A DNA stretch of 64,000 bases from an uncultured Nesterenkonia sp. (GTDB taxonomy: Bacteria > Actinomycetota > Actinomycetes > Actinomycetales > Micrococcaceae): NCBI GenBank assembly GCA_946222885.1, contig CAMIAK010000002.1, positions 1-64,000 on the forward strand. The letters run 5' to 3'. The position numbers and the translations under genes are program-made. Every line of letters begins with the position of its first letter. The stretch's first letter is position 1. The notes under the pieces are model-generated. The model had not been told where the DNA came from. It saw only the letters and a list, made by a program, of their open reading frames with translations, and did not search any database. Positions 38,769 to 47,552 of this stretch are shown piece after piece.

Positions 38769-39524
38769 ATGGACACACCCGCGCTTCGCCTGAACGGTCT
38801 GCACAAGAGGTTCGGCGGCAAGAACGCCGTGGAGGATCTGAGCCTGGACGTCCCGCGGGGCTCCTTCTACGGCTTCGTCGGCCCCAACGGTGCGGGCAAG
38901 ACGACCACCCTCTCCATGGCCACCGGTCTGCTGCGTCCTGACGCCGGCGTCGCCGAGGTCACCGGAATCGACATGTGGGGACGTCCCACCGAGGCCAAAC
39001 GTGCCATGGGCGTGCTCGCCGACGGCGTCATGCTCTTCGACAAGCTCACCGGCGAGCAGCTGGTGACCTATGCCGGGCTGCTGCGCGGCATGGACCGGGA
39101 GACCGTCGCCGAACGCACCCGGGACCTGCTGCGGGTGCTGGGGCTGGAGGACGCCGCGGGCAGGATGGTGAGCGACTACTCCGCAGGCATGACCAAGAAG
39201 ATCTCCCTGGCCTCGGCCATGGTCCACGCGCCGCAGCTGCTGGTGCTCGACGAGCCCTTCGAAGCGGTGGACCCGGTCTCCGCCCGGACGATCCGTGGGC
39301 TGCTGGACAGCTATGTGGCCTCGGGAGGCACGGTGATCGTCTCCAGCCACGTGATGGACCTGGTGCAGCGGATGTGCAGCCACGTCGGGATCATCGCCGA
39401 GGGCCGGCTCCTGGCGGCAGGGACCCTGGAGGAAGTGCGCGCGGGCCAGGACCTGGAGAGCCGGTTCGTGGAGCTGGTCGGGACCGAGGGCGGCGGGGAG
39501 GAGCTCTCATGGTTGCGACTCTGA
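38769..39524 (+). CDS. ABC transporter ATP-binding protein
   Basis: The 251-residue nucleotide-binding subunit has Walker A GPNGAGKTT (about residue 38), a C-loop variant YSAGMTKKISLA, Walker B LLVLDEPFEAVDP and the H-loop VIVSSHVMD. The C-loop SAGM in place of SGGQ occurs in some exporters of this class. With the overlapping permease it should form an exporter; the substrate is unknown. The NodI/CcmA-like small domain structure suggests a lipid, drug or peptide. Confidence 0.9.
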   Translation: MDTPALRLNGLHKRFGGKNAVEDLSLDVPRGSFYGFVGPNGAGKTTTLSMATGLLRPDAGVAEVTGIDMWGRPTEAKRAMGVLADGVMLFDKLTGEQLVTYAGLLRGMDRETVAERTRDLLRVLGLEDAAGRMVSDYSAGMTKKISLASAMVHAPQLLVLDEPFEAVDPVSARTIRGLLDSYVASGGTVIVSSHVMDLVQRMCSHVGIIAEGRLLAAGTLEEVRAGQDLESRFVELVGTEGGGEELSWLRL

Positions 39525-41089
39525 TCCGGCTCAAGCTCAGGCTGATGGGCAACAGCTTCACCCGTTCTGCCTGGCAGATCGTGGGCACTGTGCTGATGCT
39601 GGTGTACGGGCTGGGCATGGCCACGATGGCCTTCATGATCCAGACCACCCTGGGCGGGGAGAGCGGCCTGCAGACCCTCAGGACCGCCTCGGTGCTCATG
39701 GGTGCCGGCGTCATGCTCTTCTGGGTGGTCATCCCGCTCTTCCTCACCGGCGGGGACAACCTGATGGACCCCCGGCAGTTCGTCACCTATGCCGTGCCCC
39801 GGCCGCAGCTGATCCTCGGACTGGTGGCAGCCGCACTGATCTCGATCGGCAGCGTGATCACCCTGGTGTGGCTGGCCGGCCAACTGATGCTGTGGCGCGG
39901 CGAGCCGGCCGCTCTGCTCACCGCGGCGCTCACCCTGCCGCTGCTGCTGGTGCTCTTCAGCATGGTCAGCCAGGCCTGCACCACGGTGATGGCGGCATGG
40001 TTCGGCGGCAAGCGGGCCCGGGACGCGGTCGCGATCATCGGAGTCGGCCTGGCGGTGATCTCCTGGCCGCTGATCAGCTCACTGCAGGAGGCATTCGGGT
40101 CTCTCCGGGGTGCCCTTCCTGCGATCGCCGAGGTCCTGGCCTGGACGCCGCTGGGGGCCGCCGCCGCGCTGCCGGCCGACGCAGCCGCCGGGGACTGGGG
40201 AGCGCTGGCCCTGCGCAGCGCCATGGCGGCCGGCACCGCAGCCCTGGCGCTGCTGCTCATCCGGGCCGGGCTGATCAGGATCACCGAACGTCCCAGCGTC
40301 GCAGCCGGGCGGAGGAGGAGAGCCAAGGGCGGGAAGCTCGGCCTCTTCTCCGTCTTCCCCGCCTCTCCCTGGGGCGCGGTGGCCGCCCGGGCCCTGACCT
40401 ACTGGTTCCGGGATCCCCGCTACGGCGGCTCGCTGATCGTGCTGCCGGGCATCGTGGTGCTGGCGGTCTTCATGTCCGCCCAGTCGGAGGCGGTATGGAC
40501 CCTCTACGCCTTAGGGCCCTTCCTTGCCTGGATGCTGGGCTACTCGATCTCCGCAGATGTGTCCTATGACAGCTCTGCCTTCGCCCTGCACGTGACCACT
40601 GGGGTGAGCGGAGCCGCCGACCGTGCCGGGCGGGTGGCAGCGCTGCTGGCCTTCGCCGTGCCGGTGACCCTGGTGGCCGCCGTCGTGCCCGCAGCGCTGG
40701 TGGGAGGGCCGGAGCAGCTCGTCATGGCCGTCACGCTGAGTCTGAGCACGCTGCTCACCGGTGCGGGGATGTCCGCCTTCGTCTCCGCCTGGCTGACCTA
40801 CCCCACGCCCAAGCCGGGGGAGAGCCCCTTCAAGACCCCGCAGGGTGCGGCCGGGCGGATGATGGTGATCCAGTTCGGCACCCTGGCGGTCCAGGGAATC
40901 CTGATGCTCCCGGAGATCACCCTGTGGCTCCTGTGGTTCCTCGGCGGCGCGGACTGGGCGCTGCCGGCGGTGGTCGTGGCCGCGGCGCTGAAGTCCGGGC
41001 TGCTGCTGTGGGCCGGCATCGTGCTGGGCGGCCGGCTCTTCGACCGCAGCCGGGCAGAGCTGTTCCAGCGGGTGAGCTCCTACGCCTGA
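39509..41089 (+). CDS. ABC transporter permease
   Basis: The 526-residue membrane protein has roughly twelve hydrophobic helices and no other domain. It starts at an ATG with GGGGAGGAG upstream, overlapping the ATP-binding gene by 16 bases. It matches permeases typical of actinobacterial ABC-2-like exporters in which one long polypeptide replaces two. Substrate unknown. Confidence 0.8.
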   Translation: MVATLIRLKLRLMGNSFTRSAWQIVGTVLMLVYGLGMATMAFMIQTTLGGESGLQTLRTASVLMGAGVMLFWVVIPLFLTGGDNLMDPRQFVTYAVPRPQLILGLVAAALISIGSVITLVWLAGQLMLWRGEPAALLTAALTLPLLLVLFSMVSQACTTVMAAWFGGKRARDAVAIIGVGLAVISWPLISSLQEAFGSLRGALPAIAEVLAWTPLGAAAALPADAAAGDWGALALRSAMAAGTAALALLLIRAGLIRITERPSVAAGRRRRAKGGKLGLFSVFPASPWGAVAARALTYWFRDPRYGGSLIVLPGIVVLAVFMSAQSEAVWTLYALGPFLAWMLGYSISADVSYDSSAFALHVTTGVSGAADRAGRVAALLAFAVPVTLVAAVVPAALVGGPEQLVMAVTLSLSTLLTGAGMSAFVSAWLTYPTPKPGESPFKTPQGAAGRMMVIQFGTLAVQGILMLPEITLWLLWFLGGADWALPAVVVAAALKSGLLLWAGIVLGGRLFDRSRAELFQRVSSYA

Positions 41090-41125
41090 GGCGTCCCGCA
41101 CCTGACGGCTCCGGAGCGTTCGGCG

Positions 41126-41131
41126 TAGAAT
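41126..41131 (+). promoter_or_regulatory. -10 box TAGAAT, leaderless layout for the DUF3039 gene
   Basis: TAGAAT (five of six matches to consensus) ends 7 bases before the ATG at 41139. Confidence 0.55.
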
Positions 41132-41138
41132 GGAGCCC

Positions 41139-41489
41139 ATGATGGCCGAACAGAACCCTTTCATGCGTACCGCTGACCCTGCCTCGGCGCCCGCCGGCGG
41201 CGGGGCGGCCACCATCGAGCGGGAGACCGTCCAGCAGCCCGCCGAACCGGGTGACCACGAGCGCTTCGCGCACTACGTGAAGAAGGACAAGATCATGGAG
41301 TCCGCCCTGGAGGGCGGGGCTGTCGTCGCGCTCTGCGGCAAGGTCTGGACTCCCTCCCGGGACCCCAAGAAGTTCCCCGTCTGCCCCGAGTGCAAAGAGA
41401 TCTATGAAGAGATGCAGGGCGGCGGAGATGAAGGCGACTCCGGCAAGGGCGGCAAGCGCGGCGGCTTCTTCGGCTTCGGCCGCAGCTGA
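41139..41489 (+). CDS. DUF3039 protein
   Basis: The 116-residue protein has the DUF3039 core GDHERFAHYVKKDKI...GGAVVALCGKVW...FPVCPECKEIYEEM, with three Cys that could hold a metal, and a Gly/Lys-rich tail. Two adjacent ATG codons (41139, 41142); the -10 spacing favours the first, GGAG favours the second. In Actinobacteria the gene commonly precedes the helicase gene found here, 11 bases downstream, so they probably work together. Role unknown. Confidence 0.85.
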   Translation: MMAEQNPFMRTADPASAPAGGGAATIERETVQQPAEPGDHERFAHYVKKDKIMESALEGGAVVALCGKVWTPSRDPKKFPVCPECKEIYEEMQGGGDEGDSGKGGKRGGFFGFGRS

Positions 41490-41500
41490 GCCGTCCTCCT

Positions 41501-43339
41501 GTGACGGACGTGAACTCCTCCTCCACGGAGACGGCATTCGATGCCTCCGCAGAGCATGAGACGCTCTTCGACGTCGGCACCGACGTCGGCTCCTCGCTCC
41601 CGCCGGTCTATCCGCACCGTGCCGCCCATGGCACGGCGGGGACGCTGCGCCAGTGGCAGCAGGAGGCCCTGGACCTCTACATCCGGAAGCGGCCCCGGGA
41701 CTTCCTGGCCGTGGCGACCCCCGGTGCCGGTAAGACCACCTTCGCCCTCCGTGTGGCCAAGCTGCTGGTCGAATCCGGGGAGATCAACCGCATCTACGTC
41801 GTCGCGCCCACCGAGCATCTGAAGCGCCAGTGGGCCGACGCCGCCGGACGCGTGGGCCTGGCCATCGACCCCAACTTCAAGAACTCCGACGGCCGGCACG
41901 GCAGCCAGTTCATCGGCGTGGCGGTGACCTATGCCCAGGTCGCGAACAAGCCGGCGCTGCACCGTAACAAGACCGAGGCCGGGCGGACCTTCGTCATCTT
42001 CGATGAGATCCACCACGCCGGCGACTCGCTCTCCTGGGGCGACGGCGTCCGCGAGGCCTTCGAGCCGGCCGCCCGCCGGCTGGCGCTGACCGGCACCCCG
42101 TTCCGCTCGGACACCTCGCCCATCCCGTTCGTGGAGTACGCGGAGGACCCCGACGGCGTGCGCCGCTCCAAGGCTGACTACGCCTACGGCTACGGGCCGG
42201 CGCTGAAGGACCGCGTGGTCCGCCCGGTGGTCTTCATGGCCTACTCCGGGAACATGCGCTGGCGCACTTCGGCCGGCGAGGAGATGGAGGCGCAGCTGGG
42301 TGAGGGCGCCACCAAGGACATCACCAAGCATGCCTGGCGGACCGCGCTGAACCCGGAGGGGGAGTGGATCCCGTCGGTGCTGGCGGCCGCGCATAAGCGG
42401 CTGATGAAGGTCCGGGACAAGATCTCCGACGCCGGCGGCCTGGTCATCGCCACCGACCATGAGGACGCCCGCGCCTACGCCGCCCAGCTGGAGCGGCTGA
42501 CCGGGCAGAAGCCCACCATCGTGCTCTCCGATGACAAGGACGCCTCCCACCGGATCGAGGAGTTCTCCGAGGACGGGTCGAAGCTCTGGATGGTCGCGGT
42601 CCGTATGGTCTCCGAGGGTGTGGACGTGCCGCGGCTGTGCGTGGGCGTCTACGCGACCTCCACCTCCACCCCGCTGTTCTTCGCCCAAGCGGTGGGGCGC
42701 TTCGTGCGGCTGCGGAAGAAGGCTGAGGTCGCGAGCGTCTTCCTGCCCTCGGTGCCGGTCCTGATGGGGCTGGCCAATGAGATGGAGGAGGAGCGCGACC
42801 ACGCCCTGGACGTGCCGAAGTCGGCGGTGGAGCAGGAGGCGGAGGAAGGCCTCGACGATGACCTCCTGGAGGAGGCGAACAAGGAGGAGCGCGCCTCCGA
42901 GTCGCTGGCCCAGGGGGAGTTCTCCGCGCTGCACTCCAATGCGGCCTTCGACAAGGTGCTCTTCGACGGCGACGAGTTCGGCCTCGGCGGTGAGGTCGGC
43001 TCCGAGGAGGAGATGGACTTCCTCGGGATCCCCGGGCTGCTGGAGCCGGAGCAGGTCTCCACGCTGCTGCGCCAGCACCAGGCCGAACAGCTCAAGCGCC
43101 GGCCCCGGGCCGCTGAGCAGCAGGCCGCCGACGTCGTCGACCACCGGCGGCTGAAGGATCTGCGGTCTCAGCTGAACAAGTCGGTCTCCGCGTATTCCGC
43201 CAAGACCGGGATGCATCAGGGGACCATCCACAACAAGCTGCGCGAGGCCTGCGGAGGACCCGCGGTCCCGCAGGCGAACCAGGCCCAGCTCGAGGAGCGC
43301 CTCAAGAAGCTCCAGGGCTGGTTTGTGGGGAGGCGTTGA
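41501..43339 (+). CDS. Superfamily 2 DEAD/DEAH-type helicase
   Basis: The 612-residue helicase has motif Q-like RQWQQEAL, Walker A TPGAGKTT (about residue 74), DEIHH, TGTPFRSD, and motif VI AVGRFVRLRKK. RecA domain 2 contains VATDHEDARAYA. An acidic C-terminal region with EQVSTLLRQHQAEQ and a basic helical tail follows. Restriction-enzyme-like (type III R subunit) helicases share this layout, but no nuclease or methylase is nearby. GTG start. Partner of DUF3039. Confidence 0.88.
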   Translation: MTDVNSSSTETAFDASAEHETLFDVGTDVGSSLPPVYPHRAAHGTAGTLRQWQQEALDLYIRKRPRDFLAVATPGAGKTTFALRVAKLLVESGEINRIYVVAPTEHLKRQWADAAGRVGLAIDPNFKNSDGRHGSQFIGVAVTYAQVANKPALHRNKTEAGRTFVIFDEIHHAGDSLSWGDGVREAFEPAARRLALTGTPFRSDTSPIPFVEYAEDPDGVRRSKADYAYGYGPALKDRVVRPVVFMAYSGNMRWRTSAGEEMEAQLGEGATKDITKHAWRTALNPEGEWIPSVLAAAHKRLMKVRDKISDAGGLVIATDHEDARAYAAQLERLTGQKPTIVLSDDKDASHRIEEFSEDGSKLWMVAVRMVSEGVDVPRLCVGVYATSTSTPLFFAQAVGRFVRLRKKAEVASVFLPSVPVLMGLANEMEEERDHALDVPKSAVEQEAEEGLDDDLLEEANKEERASESLAQGEFSALHSNAAFDKVLFDGDEFGLGGEVGSEEEMDFLGIPGLLEPEQVSTLLRQHQAEQLKRRPRAAEQQAADVVDHRRLKDLRSQLNKSVSAYSAKTGMHQGTIHNKLREACGGPAVPQANQAQLEERLKKLQGWFVGRR

Positions 43340-43358
43340 ACGCCTCCCCACAAACCAG
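43318..43358. repeat. Perfect 41-base palindrome over the helicase stop codon
   Basis: Twenty bases from 43318 (CTGGTTTGTGGGGAGGCGTT) are exactly repeated in reverse complement at 43339-43358, with one base between. The stop TGA lies at the centre. It likely acts as a terminator for the helicase and for the convergent pncA, but the perfection is unusual. Confidence 0.75.
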
Positions 43359-43444
43359 AGCTTCAATCGCCTCGGAAGATCGCGAGCGAGCTCGGATCTC
43401 CGCTCGGCTCAATCGCTCACGGTTCGCCGGCGCTGACGCTGCGC

Positions 43445-43467
43445 CTGAGGCTGACGGCGAGCCTCAG
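43445..43467 (-). terminator. Hairpin over the pncA stop
   Basis: CTGAGGCT at 43445-43452 pairs with AGCCTCAG at 43460-43467 across a 7-base loop, downstream of pncA on the minus strand. Confidence 0.45.
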
Positions 43468-44108
43468 AGGTCTTCGAGGGTGAGGATCTCGACGTCGGCC
43501 TCGGCGAACTCCTCGTAGGCCTCAGCGACGCTGTCCTCACTCACGCCCGCGGTCAGCTCGCGGATGACCTTGACCTGGTAGCCGTTCTCCACGGCGTCCA
43601 GGACGGTGGCGCGCACACAGTGGTCGGTGGCGAGGCCGACGACGGTGACGGCCTCGATCTCCCGCTCCTGCAACCAGGCGTGCAGATCCTCCGCACCCTC
43701 CTCGACGGCGTCGGCGGGCTTGGTGGCGGTCTCCTTCTCTCCCTCGCGCAGTCCGACCCGGCCGGGGTCCCCGAGCAGGCCCTCGAAGCCGGAGTAGCCG
43801 TCGGAGTAGAGGCCCTTCAGGAAGCGGGCGTCCACATGGTCGGTGTCCAGGTTCTCGTGGAGATCGGCGCCGGGGGCCCCTGCCACGCAGTGCACCGGCC
43901 AGCTGACCCGGAAGTCCGGATCCTCGGAGAAGTGCTTCCCCGGATCGATGTGCCAGTCCTGGGTGGTCACCACGGCGTCATACTCCGCGGCGCTCTCCTC
44001 CAGGAACTCGCTGATGTCGGAGGCGACCTGCGCCCCGCCGGCCACGGCGAGCGCGCCCCCTTCGCAGAAGTCGTTCTGGACGTCGACGATGATCAGTGCC
44101 TCACTCAT
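43464..44108 (-). CDS. pncA: Nicotinamidase
   Basis: The 214-residue cysteine hydrolase deamidates nicotinamide for NAD salvage. The catalytic triad is intact: Asp in IVDVQNDF, Lys in RFLKGLYS, Cys in ATDHCVRAT. Metal-site residues TQDWHIDPGKHF are present. ATG start with an abutting -10 box and no Shine-Dalgarno. pncB lies upstream on the same strand, 155 bases away. Confidence 0.93.
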   Translation of the reverse strand: MSEALIIVDVQNDFCEGGALAVAGGAQVASDISEFLEESAAEYDAVVTTQDWHIDPGKHFSEDPDFRVSWPVHCVAGAPGADLHENLDTDHVDARFLKGLYSDGYSGFEGLLGDPGRVGLREGEKETATKPADAVEEGAEDLHAWLQEREIEAVTVVGLATDHCVRATVLDAVENGYQVKVIRELTAGVSEDSVAEAYEEFAEADVEILTLEDL

Positions 44109-44114
44109 GGGGCC

Positions 44115-44120
44115 AGTCTA
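44115..44120 (-). promoter_or_regulatory. -10 box TAGACT (minus strand), leaderless layout for pncA
   Basis: On the minus strand TAGACT ends 6 bases before the ATG. The -35 region falls in the CCACAGTGC copy of the repeat described next. Confidence 0.5.
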
Positions 44121-44138
44121 CGGATCTCGTCCGAGCTT

Positions 44139-44198
44139 CCACAGTGCGTGCAGGGCTGCGCCGCTGACAGCACTGTGGCCGAGAGCACTGTGGCGGAG
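44139..44198. repeat. Three copies of a GCACTGTGG motif in the pncB-pncA gap
   Basis: GCACTGTGG occurs at 44170-44178 and 44185-44193, and inverted (CCACAGTGC) at 44139-44147. The two direct copies are part of a 15-base tandem repeat differing at one position. Spacings are 31 and 15 bases. A regulator site for NAD salvage is inferred; the motif is not one I recognise. Confidence 0.5.
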
Positions 44199-44263
44199 GG
44201 AATCCGTGGTGGAAGTCCCGTTCCCGACACCGGGACCTCGTCCGCCGCCCGCCTCCCCGAGCC

Positions 44264-45646
44264 TCAGGCGAAGAGCGTCGGGATGACCGCCTCGCCCTCC
44301 TGCAGGCGCCGGGCGGCCGCCGGCAGCTCGGCCACGGACTCACGGTGCCGCTGCGCGGCCCGGCGGACGCCCTCCGATCCGGTGTGCCCGGGCTGGACCT
44401 GGCCGTCCAGCACGAGGGGCACCATGAGCTCCCGGGTGCGCTGCTCTGCGGAGGTGGGCAGCTCGCCCAGGCCCACCAGTTCGGCGTCGGCACGCCCCTG
44501 GGAGTCATAGCGCCGGGCGGCCTGCTTGGCCCCGCCCACGGATTCCTTGCCGGAGGAGCTCTTGCGCACCCGCACCGGCTGGCCGGAGACGTCGGTGCGC
44601 TCCACCAGCTTGTAGACCATCGACGCCGTCGGGGCCCCGGAGCCGGTGACCAGCTTGGTCCCCACCCCGTAGGAGTCCACCGGGGCCGACTGCAGCCGGG
44701 CGATGGCGTGCTCGTCCAGGTCCGAGGAGACGATGATCCTGGTGGAGGTGCTGCCCAGGGAGTCCAGCAGGCGGCGGACCTCATGGGCCTGCTCCACAAG
44801 GTCCCCGGAGTCCAGCCGCACTGCGCCCAGCTCCGGCCCGGCGATCTCCACGGCTTTCCGGACGGCGGCCTCCACGTCGTAGGTGTCCACCAGCAGCGTG
44901 GTGCCCGGCCCGAAGGCCTCGACCTGGGCGCGGAAGGCCTCTTCCTCGGAGTCGTGGAGCAGGGTGAAGGCGTGGGCGGCGGTGCCCAGCGTGGGCAGCT
45001 CCCACCGGCGGCCGGCCTCCAGGTTGGAGGTGGCGGAGAAGCCGGCGACGGCGGCGGCCCGGGCTCCGGCCACCGCGCTCATCTCCTGGGTGCGCCGGGA
45101 GCCCATCTCCACGCAGGGGCGCTCGCCGGCGGCCACGGTCATCCGGGAGGCGGCTGAGGCGATGGCCGAGTCATGGTTGAGCACCGAGAGGATGAAGGTC
45201 TCCAGCAGGCAGGCCTCGGCGAAGCTGGCCTCCACGCGCAGCACCGGGGAGTGGGGGAGGTAGACCTCACCCTCCGGATAGCCCCATATGCTGCCGGAGA
45301 AGCGGTAGCCGCGCAGGAAGTCCAGGGTCGCCTCGCCCACGATCCCGCGGGAGGCCAGCCAGTCCAGCTCGGCGGCTCCGAAGCGGAACTCCTCCAGCCC
45401 CTCCAGCAGGCGCCCGGTGCCGGCGACCACGCCGTAGCGGCGGCCGCGCGGGAGGCTGCGGGCGAAGACCTCGAAGACGCAGCGGCGGTGGGCCGCCCCG
45501 GAGGCCAGGGCCGCCTCGACCATGGTGAGCTCGTACTGATCGGTGAGCAGAGCCGTGGAGGCTGGGGAGGGTGCAGCTGTGGAAGCTGGGGAGGGTGCAG
45601 CCGTGGAGGCTGGGGAAGGTGCAGCCGTGGAGGATTCGTGTGTCAC
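44264..45646 (-). CDS. pncB: Nicotinate phosphoribosyltransferase with repeat-bearing N-terminus
   Basis: The 460-residue enzyme turns nicotinate and PRPP into NaMN. The core begins LLTDQYELTMVEAALASG and includes FEVFARSLP, EMGSRRTQ, VDTYDVEAAV and GAVRLDSGDL. Ahead of it lies an extension of about 30 residues with three copies of TAAPSPAS, an in-frame 24-base tandem repeat. No start codon lies between the repeat and the core, so the extension is translated. The GTG at 45646 has GGAG 3 bases upstream. Divergent clpS starts only 24 bases away. Confidence 0.9.
   Translation of the reverse strand: MTHESSTAAPSPASTAAPSPASTAAPSPASTALLTDQYELTMVEAALASGAAHRRCVFEVFARSLPRGRRYGVVAGTGRLLEGLEEFRFGAAELDWLASRGIVGEATLDFLRGYRFSGSIWGYPEGEVYLPHSPVLRVEASFAEACLLETFILSVLNHDSAIASAASRMTVAAGERPCVEMGSRRTQEMSAVAGARAAAVAGFSATSNLEAGRRWELPTLGTAAHAFTLLHDSEEEAFRAQVEAFGPGTTLLVDTYDVEAAVRKAVEIAGPELGAVRLDSGDLVEQAHEVRRLLDSLGSTSTRIIVSSDLDEHAIARLQSAPVDSYGVGTKLVTGSGAPTASMVYKLVERTDVSGQPVRVRKSSSGKESVGGAKQAARRYDSQGRADAELVGLGELPTSAEQRTRELMVPLVLDGQVQPGHTGSEGVRRAAQRHRESVAELPAAARRLQEGEAVIPTLFA
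45552..45634. repeat. 24-base tandem repeat inside pncB (3.4 copies)
   Basis: Copies at 45552-45575, 45576-45599 and 45600-45623 plus a partial at 45624-45634, nearly identical. Unit length is a multiple of three, encoding AAPSPAST on the minus strand. Confidence 0.85.
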
Positions 45647-45657
45647 AGGCTCCAGCG

Positions 45658-45663
45658 TAGAAT
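45658..45663 (+). promoter_or_regulatory. -10 box TAGAAT, leaderless layout for clpS
   Basis: TAGAAT ends 7 bases before the ATG of clpS. The matching -35 would fall inside the pncB coding sequence. Confidence 0.5.
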
Positions 45664-45670
45664 ATCGGCC

Positions 45671-45970
45671 ATGAGTTCCGTCCAGGGATCCACTCTCACC
45701 CGTGAAGAGACCGGCCTCGGCGCCCAGGTCCTGCAGCAGCGGCCCTATCAGGTGGTCGTCTGGAACGACCCGGTCAATCTGATGTCCTACGTCAGCTGGG
45801 TCTTCCGCTCCTACTTCGGCCATTCTGAGGCCCGCGCCCACGAACTCATGCTCCAGGTGCACAACGAGGGCCGCGCCGTCGTCGCCGGCGGCACCCGGGA
45901 GAAGGCCGAGCGGGACGTCACCGCCATGCACCAGTACGGGCTGCAGGCCACGCTCGAGGAAGCCGAGTAG
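45671..45970 (+). CDS. clpS: ATP-dependent Clp protease adaptor ClpS
   Basis: The 99-residue adaptor feeds N-degron proteins to ClpAP/ClpCP. The conserved VVVWNDPVNLMSYVSWVF and the ClpA-binding region MLQVHNEGRAVVAGGTREKAE are present. The start is the first ATG, next to the -10 box. DUF2017, murI and the MBL gene follow, a standing order in Actinobacteria. Confidence 0.93.
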   Translation: MSSVQGSTLTREETGLGAQVLQQRPYQVVVWNDPVNLMSYVSWVFRSYFGHSEARAHELMLQVHNEGRAVVAGGTREKAERDVTAMHQYGLQATLEEAE

Positions 45971-46665
45971 TGGCGGTCGGGTTCCGCGCCACCTCCACCG
46001 GGTACCGTGCCGAGCTGGACGCCCATGAGAGGCGCCTGCTCAGCACGTTGTGCGCCGATGTGATCCAGCTGCTCGAAGCCAGGGCGCAGGAGGTCGCGTC
46101 CTCCGCCGATGACCTGCCCTCTCCGGAGGACGTGCCCGAGGCCGGCCAGGAGGCGGCCCCCGGGGAGGACGCGCTGTTCGCCCACTTCCGCGCCGAGCTC
46201 GCCGGCCTGGGGGAGGAGGAGTCCCTGGAGACTCCCGCGGATCCGGTGGTCCGCCGGCTGCTCCCGGACGCCTCGGAGGATGAGGAGGAGGCCGGGCAGT
46301 TCCGCCGGCTCAGCGAAGGCTCGCTTCGGGAGGCCAAGATCGCCGACCTGCGGGCCGCCCGCATGTGGCTGGAGAGCTCCCCGATCCGGATCAGCGACGA
46401 TCAGGCCCCGGTGCTGGGCCGCGCGCTCAACGACCTGCGCCTGACCCTGGCCGTCCGGCTGGGCATCGAGGATGAGTCCGACGCGGAGAAGGTCCACCGG
46501 ACGGCGATGGACAGCCGGGCCAAGGACGCCGAGAGCTTCATGGCGGAGGTCTACACCTTCATCACCTGGCTGCAGGAGACGCTGTTCAGCGCCATGCTCC
46601 AGCACCTGCCCGAGGACGGCGGCCCCTCTGCTGACCACGACGGCGGCCAGGAGGGCGGCCGGTGA
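45970..46665 (+). CDS. DUF2017 protein
   Basis: The 231-residue soluble protein, acidic and helical, has the DUF2017 pattern: an N-terminal [23 protein letters not shown] and a C-terminal [11 protein letters not shown]...[16 protein letters not shown]. It nearly always follows clpS, which hints at a role in proteolysis, but none is established. The GTG overlaps the clpS stop by one base. Confidence 0.85.
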   Translation: MAVGFRATSTGYRAELDAHERRLLSTLCADVIQLLEARAQEVASSADDLPSPEDVPEAGQEAAPGEDALFAHFRAELAGLGEEESLETPADPVVRRLLPDASEDEEEAGQFRRLSEGSLREAKIADLRAARMWLESSPIRISDDQAPVLGRALNDLRLTLAVRLGIEDESDAEKVHRTAMDSRAKDAESFMAEVYTFITWLQETLFSAMLQHLPEDGGPSADHDGGQEGGR

Positions 46666-47552
46666 GGGACCGTGACGCGCCCATCGGCATCTTCGACTCC
46701 GGGGTCGGCGGCCTGACCGTCGCTCGGGCCGTGCTGGACCAGCTGCCCGACGAGTCGGTCACCTACCTGGGAGATACTGCCCACGGCCCCTACGGCCCGC
46801 TGCCCATCGCCAAGGTCCGGGCCCATGCCCTGGGCATCATGGATGAGCTGGTGGAGAACGGGGTCAAGGCCCTGGTCATCGCCTGCAACTCCGCCTCCGC
46901 CGCTGTGCTGCGCGATGCCCGCGAGCGCTACACCGCCCGCTACGGGATCCCCGTCATCGAGGTCATCCAGCCGGCCGTGCGCCGGGCGGTGGCGGCCACC
47001 CGCAACGGGCGGATCGGAGTGATCGGCACCCAGGCCACCGTCAGCTCGCGGGCCTATGAGGACACCTTCGCCGCCGCCCCTCAGCTGGAGGTCCGCTCGG
47101 CGGCCTGCCCGCGCTTCGTGGAGTTCGTCGAGCGCGGCATCACCGCCGGGGACGAGCTGCTCGCCGTCGCCGAGGAGTACGTGGCCCCGCTGAAGGAGGC
47201 CGGCGTCGACACCCTGGTCCTGGGGTGCACCCACTACCCGCTGCTGACCGGGGTGCTCTCCTATGTGATGGGGGAGGCCGTCACCCTGGTCTCCTCGGCG
47301 GAGGAGACCGCCAAGGACCTCTACCGGGCGCTGACCCGGGAGGGGCTGCTGCGTGAGGCCTCGGCCGCGCAGACCGGGGCGGAGGGAGCCTCCCACAGCT
47401 TCCTGTCCACCGGCGACGCCGCGGCCTTCGAACAGCTGGCCCGCCGCTTCCTGGGTCCCGAGGTGCTCAGCGTGACCCAGGTGGACCACGTCACCGAGAC
47501 CTATCCCACCGGTGTGATCGAACGGATCACGGCAGATAGGCTGTCAGGATGA
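46662..47552 (+). CDS. murI: Glutamate racemase
   Basis: The 296-residue enzyme makes D-glutamate for peptidoglycan. The motif [17 protein letters not shown] opens the protein; the two catalytic Cys are in [10 protein letters not shown] and [10 protein letters not shown]. It overlaps DUF2017 by GTGA. The C-terminus has an additional loop near residues 228-245 ([12 protein letters not shown]) before [16 protein letters not shown]. Confidence 0.94.
   Translation: MRDRDAPIGIFDSGVGGLTVARAVLDQLPDESVTYLGDTAHGPYGPLPIAKVRAHALGIMDELVENGVKALVIACNSASAAVLRDARERYTARYGIPVIEVIQPAVRRAVAATRNGRIGVIGTQATVSSRAYEDTFAAAPQLEVRSAACPRFVEFVERGITAGDELLAVAEEYVAPLKEAGVDTLVLGCTHYPLLTGVLSYVMGEAVTLVSSAEETAKDLYRALTREGLLREASAAQTGAEGASHSFLSTGDAAAFEQLARRFLGPEVLSVTQVDHVTETYPTGVIERITADRLSG
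47537..47542 (+). promoter_or_regulatory. -10 box TAGGCT inside the end of murI, leaderless layout
   Basis: TAGGCT ends 6 bases before the ATG at 47549 of the MBL gene. It may give a second start of transcription inside the operon. Confidence 0.4.

Noticed and set aside
38975..41089. A 704-residue frame that would make a longer ABC permease
   Set aside because: The first 178 residues overlap the ATP-binding gene and have no homology. An ATG with a ribosome-binding site at 39509 fits.
43340..43463. A small gene between helicase and pncA
   Set aside because: The plus-strand frame there is Arg/Ser-rich without a start signal; the region is filled by two hairpins.
45552..45634. CRISPR-like repeat
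   Set aside because: The units are adjacent without spacers and code in frame within pncB.
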